Shown: piece after piece, positions 35,385-46,600 of the stretch
How positions within the stretch are numbered: position 1 is the stretch's first letter
Layout of the letters: each line of letters starts with the position of its first letter
Assembly (NCBI RefSeq): GCF_963678635.1
Contig: NW_026971364.1
Coordinates: 64,001 to 128,000 of the forward strand
Source of the DNA: Symsagittifera roscoffensis
Lineage: Eukaryota; Xenacoelomorpha; Acoela; Convolutidae
Reading direction: 5' to 3'
DNA length: 64,000 bases
Notes under the pieces: generated by a model
What the model was told of the DNA's origin: nothing
Database searches by the model: none
The model's input: the letters and a program-made list of their open reading frames with translations, nothing else
Made by a program: the position numbers and the translations under genes

Positions 35385-36471
35385 CGTCCACCTCTACTCG
35401 CTCAGTCAACTCGAGATCCAGTGGTAGATCACAATTGTCCACCATCTCATTCCCGTCGTTCTTGTCGCGAGTACCCCTTTCATTCACTTCACAAGCAGGA
35501 TCCACTATTAAATAGTCTCCCTCTTGCATGTCCGCTGGGATGCACCAATCCTCTGACGAGGCATTGTGCGGTTTGATATTCTCGTAATGAGCCGCTCTTC
35601 CAGTGCTCAGCCGATAAAAACGACCTCCTTGATGCACCTCTGTTATCTGAAATGGACCACGCCATTTCTTTAATAGTTTCTTGGTTCCTTTTGGTGGAAC
35701 CACTTCCTGGAACACCCAGACGTAATCGCCAACTGAGTAGGCTTTTGCATCGGCTGTTCTTTTATCAAACCTCCTCTTTTGTCTAATTTGCGCCTGTTGC
35801 GTATTCCTCCTGCATAAGTCATTAAGGTCCTGCTGTCTTCTAATAACGTCCCGCACGTACGTTTGCGGTGCTGTCCTCTTCCCTTCATATTCAGGGTAGA
35901 AGAACGTTAATGGGAGTGCTTTTTCGTGACCCGTCAGCATCATATGTGGACTTATTCCCGTGGTGGAATGCTCCGTGCTGTTGTAAGCACCCATCACTTG
36001 CGGCAAGTGCTTGTCCCAGTCATCCATGTAGCGTGAGCAGTAGACTCTCAACATGGATACCAGTGTGCGATTCTGCCTCTCGACTAGGCCATTCGTTTGC
36101 GGGTGATAAGTGGTCGAGTGGGCCTGAGCTACCTGCGACCTTTTCATTAACTCTTTTGTGAGATCACCTACGAATGCTTTGCCATTGTCCGATTGGAACG
36201 TGATGGGGCAGCCATGCCTTGCTATCCACACGTTTATCAAATGATCGCATGTTTCTTCTGCCGATGATGTCATGCAGGGTGCTGCCTCCGCATACTTCGT
36301 AAAATGGTCGATCATTACCAGCACCTGATTATAGCCCGTTGCTGTCATGCAGATTTTCTGATGATCAATTTGCACCACTTCGTTGAAACCTGACGATTCT
36401 ATTGACTGTAGGGGAACCTTAGTTTCCTGGGATCCTTTGCCTGTTGACAAAACAGGCATGCGGCTATCCAT
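35203..36471 (-). CDS. pol: ORF1 integrase catalytic core and C-terminal domain
   Basis: The integrase core continues in the next frame after the C-rich site at plus 36411-36414 (GGGG). The DD(35)E residues are visible in VQIDHQKI, FQSDNGKAFVG and GLVERQNRTL. It inserts element cDNA into chromosomes. YPEYEGKRT, DVIRRQQDLN, GDYVWVFQ and KKWRGPFQITEVH mark the C-terminal domain typical of Ty3/gypsy integrases. The nominal ATG at 36471 is not needed if the frame is entered by a -1 slip at CCCC or if one C was lost from the run. The end overlaps the macro-domain frame. Confidence 0.85.
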   Translation of the reverse strand: MDSRMPVLSTGKGSQETKVPLQSIESSGFNEVVQIDHQKICMTATGYNQVLVMIDHFTKYAEAAPCMTSSAEETCDHLINVWIARHGCPITFQSDNGKAFVGDLTKELMKRSQVAQAHSTTYHPQTNGLVERQNRTLVSMLRVYCSRYMDDWDKHLPQVMGAYNSTEHSTTGISPHMMLTGHEKALPLTFFYPEYEGKRTAPQTYVRDVIRRQQDLNDLCRRNTQQAQIRQKRRFDKRTADAKAYSVGDYVWVFQEVVPPKGTKKLLKKWRGPFQITEVHQGGRFYRLSTGRAAHYENIKPHNASSEDWCIPADMQEGDYLIVDPACEVNERGTRDKNDGNEMVDNCDLPLDLELTERVEVDDETLPYAEEDWDCPEQTEIDKGIQPDFPLTMETRQSKRGKKPEEIQSVWRGLRCRPDSSE

Positions 36472-39400
36472 TTCTCACAAGCCTTCTTCAATCCGGGCCA
36501 TTCGAATCGTTTTTGTATCCTGTTATACACTTTGTCCACGCCTTGATGTCCCATCTGATCATGTGAGCGAAAGAGCAATTCGGTCTGGTACAACTGTGGT
36601 AACACTATTGAATTGTATTTATAAAGGACCTTGTCCTCCTCCTTGCGCTTACAGGCTACGATTCCGTCCTTATTCAGGTACAACAAGTTTTTCCTCTTCA
36701 GGTAAAATTGCTTCAGGATTTTGTAGCTGTCTTCTTCCAAATCTCCCTTGTCAGGTGCTCCATTCTCGATCCATCTTTTCAGACTGCTCGTCATTCTATC
36801 ATTTCGTTGAGCCCTCAGGAGATCCGACAGCCTGTACCTGGCTTTCAAATACGTCTTCACCACGTTCATTTGCCCACTCATTATCTCCGGAGCATGAGCA
36901 TCGTCCATCAACTTGACACACCATATCTTTTTCAAAGGCGTCGCTTCTTGCACAGATGGTTCCAGATTGGTACGGACGACCGTACCATGTGGCAGCAATC
37001 TGGTTGGGCGTTTCGAAACCGCTATCAGCTCGAGCTCGTCTGCGGCATTATCTACCACAGTGCCCTCTTCATCTGAGGTGTATCTGTCCCTGTCTGGATC
37101 CTGATGTGTTTCTCGGTCCAGCCCACGTTGCTTCCAGTCTACCAATAAGGAGTGGATTGCGATCTCTGACACATCGGAATTGGAAGTTGTTTCAGACGTG
37201 TTGTCCCAGGACTGGGATCTCGAGTCACCACTTGAGTCGACTGATTCCTCAACATCATATTCCAAGTTGTCTGAGATGTTTCTGGACTCCCCGGACAAAA
37301 CTCTGTCCATCGGTCGTCTAGTCAACCTCTCCCCGGACAAGTCGTCCTGCACGGGCTCAAAGGTGTCTGACTCATCAGAGGAGACGTCCTTGACTGGCTC
37401 GAAGGTGTCAGACTCCCCGGACATTGTCTCGTCCATGGACGAACAATCTGGGCTTGGCTCGTATTCCTCTTTTGCATCCGTGAAGTGCACTCTGCTCGTG
37501 AAGCTAGATTTCGACCTGATCCTGACTTCCTCAGTAGCTTGGTTTTGATTCGATGTTCCATATTCAGTGAACGAAGTTCTCAACAATACTTCTTTCGGCA
37601 TCGAAGTCACCAGCTGGTTGACGATCGACCTGCAATCCCGTTCAACGCCTCGGCTGCGAATGGACACTGGCTTCTTCTCTGCTCTCTCGGTGACAGTCAA
37701 CCTCTGCATGGTCTCCATCCATTCACGATCATGCCTATTCACTTCCCTATCCAACAAGTCACGGAGTTTTCCCATGACGTCCGGCGCCACGTTCACCGTC
37801 TTATTCAATAAAGCGATGCTGTTTATACCCAGCCTGGTCAGTTCTTGCTGTACCAAGTTGGATCGGACTAGCAGGTCCAACGGAACGGGTTCGCCTCTGG
37901 CTAAAAGCTTTATCTCCGCGGCCGTCTCCACTGGAAGGTCAGGGTGTCCAGGTATAGGATGTCCTGATTTGTCTAACCACCTAGTAAGTGGCAGCTTATC
38001 GTAGGTTTCTTTGTCCAGAAAGGAAAACCCGTCTTTGATCTCTGATTGGTTAGCCTGCTTCTCCTCGAGGCGCTCATAAAATTCTGTCTTTTTACTGAGG
38101 CTATCTGCGTTCTGGTGCTTGTCACGGGTACGGTGCTCTATGATCATGTGGTATCCATCCAGGCGCACAATCCAACGACCAATATAGCTTTGGTCCATCG
38201 AATAGGTTTTCAGCCAGGCAAGGGCACGATTATCCACACGTAACTTGAAGGGAGCACTCCCCAAGTAGGCCCTGTATTTTTCCACGAAAGTGATCACCGC
38301 AAACATCTCCGCTTTTGGTGCGCCGTACTTCATTTCAGTATCACTCAGGACTTTACTCCCGTAGGCTATCGGACGAAGAACCGTTCTCCCGTTCCACTCC
38401 TGCTCCTGGTGAAGTATGCCCGATATCGCAACCACTGATGCATCCGTGTCCAGCACGAACATTCCCTTCTCTGTTGGCATGCCGAGGACCGGTGCCTCGC
38501 AAAGTTCACGCTTGATGTTTTCAAATGAAACTTGTGCCTCATCAGTCCTGGTGAACTTTTTGCCCTTGTTTCTCATCAGCCTCTGCATGGGGTATATCTT
38601 GTCAGCATACCCCTTGATGAACTCTCGATAATAATTTGCGAATCCCAGAAAACTCATCAGCTGTGTATCTGTTTTAGGTGCCTTCCAGGTCAGCACCGCT
38701 TCAACCGCTTCGGGATCTGGTCTCACTCCATGTTTGTCAACCAGGCGGCCCAGATACTTTATGAAATCCCTGAGGATTTCACACTTAGAGGGTTTGCATT
38801 TCAGACCCGCCTGCTTCATGCAAGAAAACACCTCCTCCAACCTCTCTATGTGGTCTTCTAAGGTTGGTGTTGCAATCACGACATCATCGACATAACACAT
38901 AATGAGATTCCCGTATTTCTTAGTGACGCTCGTGAGTGCCTGGGCCATCAGTCGCTGGAATGTGGCCGTCGCGTTGCACAATCCGAATGGCATCCTCTTC
39001 CACTGGAACAGTCCCAGCTCACACGCGAAACCTGTTTTCTCTCGATCTTGCTTTCTGAGTGGCACTTGCCAGAATGCGGAGCCCAAATCCAACGTCGTGA
39101 AGAACTTAGCGTCTCCCAGCTTGGATAGGCTCTCATCGATGCGGGGAATCGGGTATGCGTCCTTTATAGTCACTGCGTTCAGATAACGGAAATCACAACA
39201 AAATCTGAGTTGTCCACCTTTCTTTTTCGCCATGACCACGCCACAAGCCCATGGGGACTTCGACGGCTCAATCATGTCGTACTCCATTAACATCTCGATT
39301 TCCTTCCTACACGCTTCTGACTTGTTTGGGGTCATTCTTCTCGCCCCTTCCCTATGAGGTACCGAGCCCTCTTCTATCTCAATCTCGTGCTCTACAAAAT

Positions 39401-42400
39401 TGCAACAACCTATGTCGGCCTTGTGTTTCGAAAAAACGTCTGCGTTCCGATTTAGCACCGCCCTGAGCGAATCTAGTTCCTTGTCAGATATTTTACCCTT
39501 CAGATGTTCTATCTCAGGTAGGACAGGCCTATTCGCTGCTAACTCTGCTTCCGTCGGCCTCTCAGGAAAGTTGGAACAACTAGACAGCCCATCATCTGTT
39601 TCCGACTTCATTGAAAACAATTTCCTAGAAGATTTCAATTCAATTACTCTTTTCATTATACATTCTTGGTTCGCATGTAATGGACACTTAGTTACATCAA
39701 ACTTCTTCAAGTTTTCCACACTCAGAAAGTCTGTGTTCAGAGGCAAAGCGTAGCCAAGTTTCTTTCCCCTCTGTATTGTCACTGTTGTTGCTTCTGTGTT
39801 CAATAACACACTCACACACAGTCCGCTCTGAGTGAGTGAGAAGCTTCTTCCTAAAATAGCCGAGCTTTTACTGTTTGGATTTGGTACCAGACACACCTGT
39901 CTGTCATTGCTGAGTTCATTCAAGTTCCTCATCCTAAACGTCGCTACTACGGCTTGGTTCGGTTTTAATCTAACTTTTCGATCCAGAAAAATCGGCACCT
40001 TGGCCTGATTAATTAAGATCTTATTAAGGGGTCTTTTCTCATACTTTCTTTCAGGATCCTTGATCCTAATCAATCCGTCATTGAGATCAATCGTGACGTC
40101 AAAGTTGCGAACGAAATCCCTTCCTAGGATGAACTGATCGGATTCATCCAAATTCTCTACTACTAGGAAGCTCATCCAAAGATGTCTTCCTCCGAGCTGC
40201 AGTGAGATGATCGGGGTTCGTCCGGCGACATAGATCGCTCCCTGATTGGCAGCTGCCAACCTGATGTTTGTCGGTATGAGATCCGATCTTTCGAAACCCA
40301 TGTCGGTCCAAGTTTTGACTGGCATGACACTAACCACTGCTCCCGTGTCTAGCAGCCCCTTTACTGAAAGTTGTCTGCCTTGCACGTCCAGAACGTGTGC
40401 GGCCAGATCGGCCTCGCAACCAATATGCACCGCATCTTGTTCGAGCATCGCGTTGTGTCCGATTCGTCTGACCTTCAGCTCCTCTTGACCAATGTATATC
40501 CGGCCAACCTGATCGTTCGCATCAGTTATGTGAGCTTTCGTGTAGATATTGATGCCATCCACATTCATCAGAATCGGGTAAGGGCCATAGACATCGATAT
40601 AATGTCCGTCCACTTTCATCAGCCTCGGACCTCCCGTTGTGAGCAGCGCTCGCACTGCCCTGGAGTCCAGTTTGGGATCCTTCTCCTTCAGGTAGTCGGC
40701 ATAGATGTCCAGGTGGATTAGTGTAATCTCGGATGGTTCACTCAAGTTCTTGACCACCTGGTGCCCTGCGACTGAGATGATGGACATTATTTTGGTCCCC
40801 GCCTTCGTCATGCCGAAAGTCTTGCCAGATATAACGTTCAGTTTTAGTCCCTGTTTCTTGGGCTCCTCTTTGTCTTCTACTTTTGTCGCTTTACCGAGGA
40901 CATTAAGACTCTCCCGAAGATCTGTGCTTTCCAGCTCCGACCTTACCCATTGCTCCACTTCTTTCGTGGCAAGGTCCTGTTTGACATTCTGCAGCGCTGT
41001 CCTTGCCGCCGGGCCGTAATCCACCTTGAGTGGACTAGACGACTCTGCTTCGAGGTTCGAGGCTACCACCTCGTCAGGCCATGTCTTAACCTTTTTGGTC
41101 GCAAAGGTGCTCGGTGTCGTTTCCTTTCTCCGAGATTCAGCCTCGTTCATCAGACGTGCTCGACTGGCCTTGACACCCGAAAGCGCCTCTTCGTGGCGGG
41201 GATGTTTCGCGTCCGCTACTGCGTCCCAAAATTGAGTACAATCCGACTTGAAGTGTCCCTCCAAATTACAGAAGAAACACCTCGGACCATATTTCATGAT
41301 GAGCCCTCTCACGTACTCTTCATGATCCTCGTCGGTCGCGTCAGCGTCCTCGAGAAAGTAGCCTATGGCCTTCATGTTCTGTTTGTATGCAGAACACGCA
41401 GAAACGTGATGGTCCATCGAACCACAATTCGCACACGACCTCCTCTTGTCCATGTCATCGCGAGGTTTGTACCAACTGGAATTCGCACCAGTGTTTGTCC
41501 CACTATAGTTGCCATAATTGCTGTAACGGTTTTGCGCCCTCGGTTTTATCAGTAAATACTCGCGTGACTTCATACGCAAGTCGTCGGGCGTGGGTACCTG
41601 GTCAAGCGACAGGGTGAAATGAGTGGCCAACATCGTCTTCAGCTCCTCACTCCTTACTCCATCCATAAACTTCGAAGCAATCGCCAAGTTTCGCTCGGAT
41701 ATTCTCTCATCTGGGTTGCTTCTCCTCCTGAGCAATTCAAGGTCGTCCAAGAATTTATCTATTGATTCTTCATCTCTCTGACGCCTCTTCTCGAACTTCA
41801 CCATAGCCTGGTGCCCTTGTACTCCAGAGCCGAAACGATTCAGCAGGATGTCGAATATCTTGCGAGCGCTGTCTCTCTCATTGGCTCTTTTCGCAATTAC
41901 ACAATTTAATGCAGTACCCTCCAGGTTGCTTGTCAGCGCGCTGCACTCCTGTTTCTTGGAGAGATTATCTTCCTCGAAGTGTAACTTCATCACCTCTATC
42001 CAAGTATCAATGCAGCCGTCTGACTCGTCTTTATATGACTTCGGCTTTTTCAGTGTTCTTCTTGACCTCTCTCCTCTCTCGGTTGATTTCGAGAGCTTGG
42101 TGATGAATGTTTCAAGAGATCTGTTCAGAGGCTCAAACATCGAGGCATACATCGTTGTGTCTTGCGAGACTGTAGTCAGATCTGGTACTGAACTGACTTG
42201 TGGCACGGTTGGCAATCTTGTCTCCGGGGTGGCATCTGCCTCCGGCGGGACTGGATTCGTCCAGCCAGGCCTCTGCGGGGCTGCCCTTGGCCGCTCCTTG
42301 TTTCTATGTTCGTAGTTCGTTCTCGAGCCTTGTTGGGTTCTGGCACTGTTGCCCGTACCATCTCCAACATTCGCATTGCGTGAGCGTTCCCTTGAGTTGG

Positions 42401-43655
42401 AACGCTCCTGCCAACTACTGCCATTCAGGATCGCGTCAAGCTTCCGCATCATCAAGTCAGATTTGGCGTCCAACCTCCTTTCCAGGCCAGTCATCGTTTG
42501 GGCGTAGGTATTATCATGATCATTCAACAATCGCTCGATCTCTCTTGTCATCCTAGCCTCTCTTTCCTCTGACTCTTTGTTTGCCTGTGCCAGGCTCTCC
42601 GCCAGGCATTGATCGGTGTTGCGAATCAACTGAGCTTGATCAACCCTCGCCTGCGATTTCACGTGCGTTAGTTCATCTCTCAGATTCTCTTGACCCTTGT
42701 GAGCCCTCTCATCCACCTGATCTATTCTTTTAGTCATGTCCCGTCTCAGTTCATCCAGACCATTCATTACGCCAGCGAACATGTCACTTATGTCGCCAGT
42801 GGCCCCAAATGACGGGGTTAGTCCCAGAGAAGATGAAGTCAACGGCGGCTGCAGCCTGGTGATTGATGACGCACCGCCTCTTTGCTTGCTCATCGACGTC
42901 ATTAACCTGTCGAAGGTTGACGACGCTCCCATCGTTATCCCATCTGACATGGGCCTGGTCGGCGAGGTTGATGACGCCTTCCTGCTTATATCATTCCTTG
43001 GGCACGGTGTGAAGTTCACATCCGGATGGGTTATCTCCGGGTAGTCATCACTGGAAGTCAAACCTACAGTTGGTAGTGACGCCATGCGTTCGTCGTACAA
43101 GGACCTCCAACTCTTCTTGGCCTTCGAACCCGTTTGTTCTCCACTCGGGCTTATACTCGACATCATCGCGTTGTTGCTCTGCTTGGCCAGAGATGAGTGG
43201 GTACTAGCCGAGTGTGAGTATTCTCCGCTCCACCTGTGACTCTTGGTCTCCGATTTGGACATTCCCCTGTACAACACTTCCTCCCGAGGTTCGACCTCGG
43301 GACGCTCCGAGGTCTCCTCTGTCCTCTCGGCTTCCTCCCGTTCGAGGACCTCGTCTGGCTCAAAGTCGGGTCGAATGAGCGTTCGCTCCCCTTCGTCAAA
43401 GGGATCCACCAGCGTTTCGCTCACAGGCTCGGCCTCGGCGCTCCGCCTTTGATTGCCATCGAGGTTTTTCTCGCTCCTTAGTTTCATTTCGCTCACTGAA
43501 AGATCAGGTTGACCTTTAGTCGATTCGTCTTCAGCAAACGCGTCGGAAGCGCTGCTAAACGAGGTTTGGCTACGCCTAGTTCTAAACTTCCGCGTGCTTC
43601 CCTTGCTTAGCCTGGGAATTTTAGTAGTCGATCCTAGCGAGTCCCTGCGCTGCAT
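36399..43655 (-). CDS. gag-pol: ORF1 gag-protease-RT-RNase H-integrase zinc finger polyprotein
   Basis: 2418 codons in one frame. Approximate residues: Ser/Arg/Glu-rich N-terminus to 250; coiled-coil stretch 290-420; gag capsid-like region 540-720; two CCHC zinc knuckles near 737 (CANCGSMDHHVSAC) and 785 (CFFCNLEGHFKSDC); aspartic protease near 1100 (LLDTGAVVSVMP); reverse transcriptase 1430-1690 with YVDDVVIA near 1587; RNase H from about 1733 (DTDAS); an acidic insert about 2090-2200 with repeated ESDTFEPV; and the integrase HHCC finger from about 2367 (HDQMGHQG to CLFCQQ). It ends prematurely in the integrase after RKLRFP. Gag and pol fused in one frame is common in Ty3/gypsy elements; the acidic insert is not. 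Confidence 0.93.
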   Translation of the reverse strand: MQRRDSLGSTTKIPRLSKGSTRKFRTRRSQTSFSSASDAFAEDESTKGQPDLSVSEMKLRSEKNLDGNQRRSAEAEPVSETLVDPFDEGERTLIRPDFEPDEVLEREEAERTEETSERPEVEPREEVLYRGMSKSETKSHRWSGEYSHSASTHSSLAKQSNNAMMSSISPSGEQTGSKAKKSWRSLYDERMASLPTVGLTSSDDYPEITHPDVNFTPCPRNDISRKASSTSPTRPMSDGITMGASSTFDRLMTSMSKQRGGASSITRLQPPLTSSSLGLTPSFGATGDISDMFAGVMNGLDELRRDMTKRIDQVDERAHKGQENLRDELTHVKSQARVDQAQLIRNTDQCLAESLAQANKESEEREARMTREIERLLNDHDNTYAQTMTGLERRLDAKSDLMMRKLDAILNGSSWQERSNSRERSRNANVGDGTGNSARTQQGSRTNYEHRNKERPRAAPQRPGWTNPVPPEADATPETRLPTVPQVSSVPDLTTVSQDTTMYASMFEPLNRSLETFITKLSKSTERGERSRRTLKKPKSYKDESDGCIDTWIEVMKLHFEEDNLSKKQECSALTSNLEGTALNCVIAKRANERDSARKIFDILLNRFGSGVQGHQAMVKFEKRRQRDEESIDKFLDDLELLRRRSNPDERISERNLAIASKFMDGVRSEELKTMLATHFTLSLDQVPTPDDLRMKSREYLLIKPRAQNRYSNYGNYSGTNTGANSSWYKPRDDMDKRRSCANCGSMDHHVSACSAYKQNMKAIGYFLEDADATDEDHEEYVRGLIMKYGPRCFFCNLEGHFKSDCTQFWDAVADAKHPRHEEALSGVKASRARLMNEAESRRKETTPSTFATKKVKTWPDEVVASNLEAESSSPLKVDYGPAARTALQNVKQDLATKEVEQWVRSELESTDLRESLNVLGKATKVEDKEEPKKQGLKLNVISGKTFGMTKAGTKIMSIISVAGHQVVKNLSEPSEITLIHLDIYADYLKEKDPKLDSRAVRALLTTGGPRLMKVDGHYIDVYGPYPILMNVDGINIYTKAHITDANDQVGRIYIGQEELKVRRIGHNAMLEQDAVHIGCEADLAAHVLDVQGRQLSVKGLLDTGAVVSVMPVKTWTDMGFERSDLIPTNIRLAAANQGAIYVAGRTPIISLQLGGRHLWMSFLVVENLDESDQFILGRDFVRNFDVTIDLNDGLIRIKDPERKYEKRPLNKILINQAKVPIFLDRKVRLKPNQAVVATFRMRNLNELSNDRQVCLVPNPNSKSSAILGRSFSLTQSGLCVSVLLNTEATTVTIQRGKKLGYALPLNTDFLSVENLKKFDVTKCPLHANQECIMKRVIELKSSRKLFSMKSETDDGLSSCSNFPERPTEAELAANRPVLPEIEHLKGKISDKELDSLRAVLNRNADVFSKHKADIGCCNFVEHEIEIEEGSVPHREGARRMTPNKSEACRKEIEMLMEYDMIEPSKSPWACGVVMAKKKGGQLRFCCDFRYLNAVTIKDAYPIPRIDESLSKLGDAKFFTTLDLGSAFWQVPLRKQDREKTGFACELGLFQWKRMPFGLCNATATFQRLMAQALTSVTKKYGNLIMCYVDDVVIATPTLEDHIERLEEVFSCMKQAGLKCKPSKCEILRDFIKYLGRLVDKHGVRPDPEAVEAVLTWKAPKTDTQLMSFLGFANYYREFIKGYADKIYPMQRLMRNKGKKFTRTDEAQVSFENIKRELCEAPVLGMPTEKGMFVLDTDASVVAISGILHQEQEWNGRTVLRPIAYGSKVLSDTEMKYGAPKAEMFAVITFVEKYRAYLGSAPFKLRVDNRALAWLKTYSMDQSYIGRWIVRLDGYHMIIEHRTRDKHQNADSLSKKTEFYERLEEKQANQSEIKDGFSFLDKETYDKLPLTRWLDKSGHPIPGHPDLPVETAAEIKLLARGEPVPLDLLVRSNLVQQELTRLGINSIALLNKTVNVAPDVMGKLRDLLDREVNRHDREWMETMQRLTVTERAEKKPVSIRSRGVERDCRSIVNQLVTSMPKEVLLRTSFTEYGTSNQNQATEEVRIRSKSSFTSRVHFTDAKEEYEPSPDCSSMDETMSGESDTFEPVKDVSSDESDTFEPVQDDLSGERLTRRPMDRVLSGESRNISDNLEYDVEESVDSSGDSRSQSWDNTSETTSNSDVSEIAIHSLLVDWKQRGLDRETHQDPDRDRYTSDEEGTVVDNAADELELIAVSKRPTRLLPHGTVVRTNLEPSVQEATPLKKIWCVKLMDDAHAPEIMSGQMNVVKTYLKARYRLSDLLRAQRNDRMTSSLKRWIENGAPDKGDLEEDSYKILKQFYLKRKNLLYLNKDGIVACKRKEEDKVLYKYNSIVLPQLYQTELLFRSHDQMGHQGVDKVYNRIQKRFEWPGLKKACEKWIAACLFCQQAKDPRKLRFPYSQ

Positions 43656-46600
43656 AGTTTTTTACAAAATGAAAATATTCGTAATTTGATGGCAATGCAA
43701 ACGTACCACAAACAAGATTTAGTTAAATCACTTAACGCTGCCTACTCGATTCCGTCAGTATCAAAATGTCTCTTAGATCTCTCACGACTAAATTAGTGAC
43801 TCAGCTAAAGTTACACACAGGGTCTACCCAGTATTGATATAATGCTAACTCAACCCGGTTGTATAGTATAACAGTATCACTAAGTTTCCACAAGATATAA
43901 TCGACACACAAAACACAATCGATAATCAGATAAGAATATCCTACAGGTGACAGCGACCTTTTGTCAGTATCAATTTATCGCCACACAATTTATCAAGTCA
44001 CTGCTTTGTTAAAATTAAACAACCTTCGATAAAAAGCAGTGATGATTCAGAAATAGATAAATAAAACTTAGTCTTAAAGAAAAAGACTTCCCCCAATCGG
44101 AACGATCCGAAAGAACGAAGCCCAGGACACAGTCTTCTCAAGTGGGTGTGTATTTGCCTAATACACCCACCGAGGTCTTCTTTTGGGTGTCCTGCGATTG
44201 CCCGAGCTGTCCTACTAAGTAGCTCAAGGCAACCTCTTGGTCGAAAATTCGTCAAATCTATGAAAAAGCTCTCCCACACTCGGACTGCTCCAAGTGCACG
44301 AGAGTAGGGAACAATTCTTCTTCTCAAGTGGGTGTGTATTTGCTTAATACACCCACCGAGGTCTTCCTTTATTTGTTCCCGGATTGCCCGAACTTTCCTA
44401 TTAAGTAGCTCAAGGCAACCACTCAACCAAAATCACAATCAAAAAAAAAATCTTGTTCGGGTACTTCTAATACACCCAATATAGAATCCAAAGTTGATCA
44501 CGAATTTCCGGGTCAGAATGGGTTCTTATGACCCTGATAAGCACGCCTAATATCCTAATATGATCCTAATTAAATGGATATTTTTCGTTTCCCAAATTGC
44601 CACAGAAGGTTTACTCAAGTCACTTACAAGGAGGGTCGCTAGAAGGTTTAAGACACTCCGGAGGGTTACCTCGGAGGGTACCTCAATCACTCAAGTTACT
44701 TAGGAGGGTATCTTAATCACCCAAGTTACTTCGGAGGGTCCCCCTAAATTTACTAAGGAGGGTCAATAAGATGCTTAATACGCTCCGGAGGGTCACTTCG
44801 GAGGGTACCTCCAAAATTTTCAAATTTTCTGATCTCACTTGGAAGGTTCTCCTACTAGCTTCAAAAAGCGTCAAAATAAGCTAAGGGTTCTAGGGGGAGC
44901 TGTTTCAACTTCTTAGGGTGATCTCGTGGAAATTTTCCACTAAGGAGGGTTGCTAAAGGGTTTAGCTGACTCCGGAGGGTCACTTCGGAGGGTTCCCCCA
45001 AAATCAAGAAAATGGGTTAAATCACCGCAGTAAAGCCTCTGAAAGCGGTCTACCTGACTTAAAACTAGGTTGGCTGACACGGTCAACCTTCCCAGTTAAA
45101 TAAAAAGATGTTTTGATAAAATTTACTGCCGCTCGGAGGGTTGCCCGTTACTTGGACCCTCCGAACCAACAAATTCTAAAAAATTTTTCTTTTCCGAAAT
45201 AATCAACCCAAAAACGGTTGCGATTCGGAAAAGTGGTCAAAAACGTCGACTTATGGCACCAAAATTATCCCGATCGGATAACTAGTCTTTGAGAAATCGC
45301 CAAAAACGCGTTCGTCAAAATGGCCTTTTTCACCACCTGTATAGGATCTGAAAGACTTTTTTCGCAATTCCGGTCGAAAGTGCCTAAAAATACTTGAAAT
45401 GAGCGTAGTAGCCCTGTACGGCACTGGAATAATGCAAAAAACCGGACCAAAATTGGTTTAGAAACAAAAATTTGGCCAAAAACTATCAAATTTGGACCCT
45501 CCGATTCCTTCCTTTTCCAAACCTTAAGTCGTTAGCTCTATCCACGGAGCTACTCGGAGGGTTACCCAAAAATTTCTCTAGTAACCGAGCACGTTATGCT
45601 AGCACGCTCCTAACGCAAAAAATTTTATTGCTCTAACTCTAAAAACTCAAAAACTCGATCCCCAAAACAGATTGACAAAATACAGAAAATTATCAAAATT
45701 TTGGTCGAAAAATTCTCGTTTTTCTAACTTCCACTGAATCTTTGCTCACGCGGTTTCTTTAATAAAGGGGATCGAACTACGTGGCTACTCTCTATATAAA
45801 AGCTTTTTGCCTATCGGAAAAGCTCGGATATCCGAAAATTTGGGGGTCTACAGTTTGGTCGAAAATTGGTAATTTTCGACAAAAAATGGGTGTTTCTTGG
45901 GTCTAAATAGGAGATAAGTAATATATAGTAAGGACAATAATCTATAAATAGTCGTTAATAAATAGTACTATACCCTCCTTTGCACCAAAATATCCGAATT
46001 AAGACCCTTAACTCGGAAATTTGTAATCGTTGGAGGGTACAATCGGACCGCGCCAATCGTGCCCCCCACCACTTAAGTTTTAAGGAAATAGTACCCGAAC
46101 GATACTAAAATTGCTTCAACGATACCCAACAGTCGTTGCGAATGTTGTCCTTGATGTCCCTGTTGAGTGTGGAACACGTTGATCAGCCTGCCACTCTACC
46201 CTCCGGTCACCGGCAAAATCACCATTAACGTGCTTAAACACTCAAATTACACTCGAGGGAGGGTACCCAACCCTTCACCAAAACACACAATCTCTCTATC
46301 AGAAACGATATAAATCAATCTGAAACAACAACAAATAGGAAGGTCAGATCACATCTCGTCCGGAAATAACATATAAACTGTCACTTTATGTTTTTTACTG
46401 TTTTTGGTCTTTTTTGGATTTTTTTTTTTTGTTTTTTGTACTTTTTTGTTTTTAAATAAATTTGTTTTTGGCTTTTTCTTGGTTATACACTATTTTTGTT
46501 TGGTTTTACGCTTTCTCTTTAATTGTTTTTAGTCCTGGGACCTCAGGACAAGCGGGCTCTAGATTTCCCACCTAACCCTCCGGCCCCCGGAATTTTCGGT

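Noticed and set aside
43998-44426. 142-codon ORF with two similar 62-residue repeats
   Set aside because: The repeat length (186 bp) keeps frame by coincidence; paired compensatory changes in the stems favour RNA structure. Kept only as an alternative.
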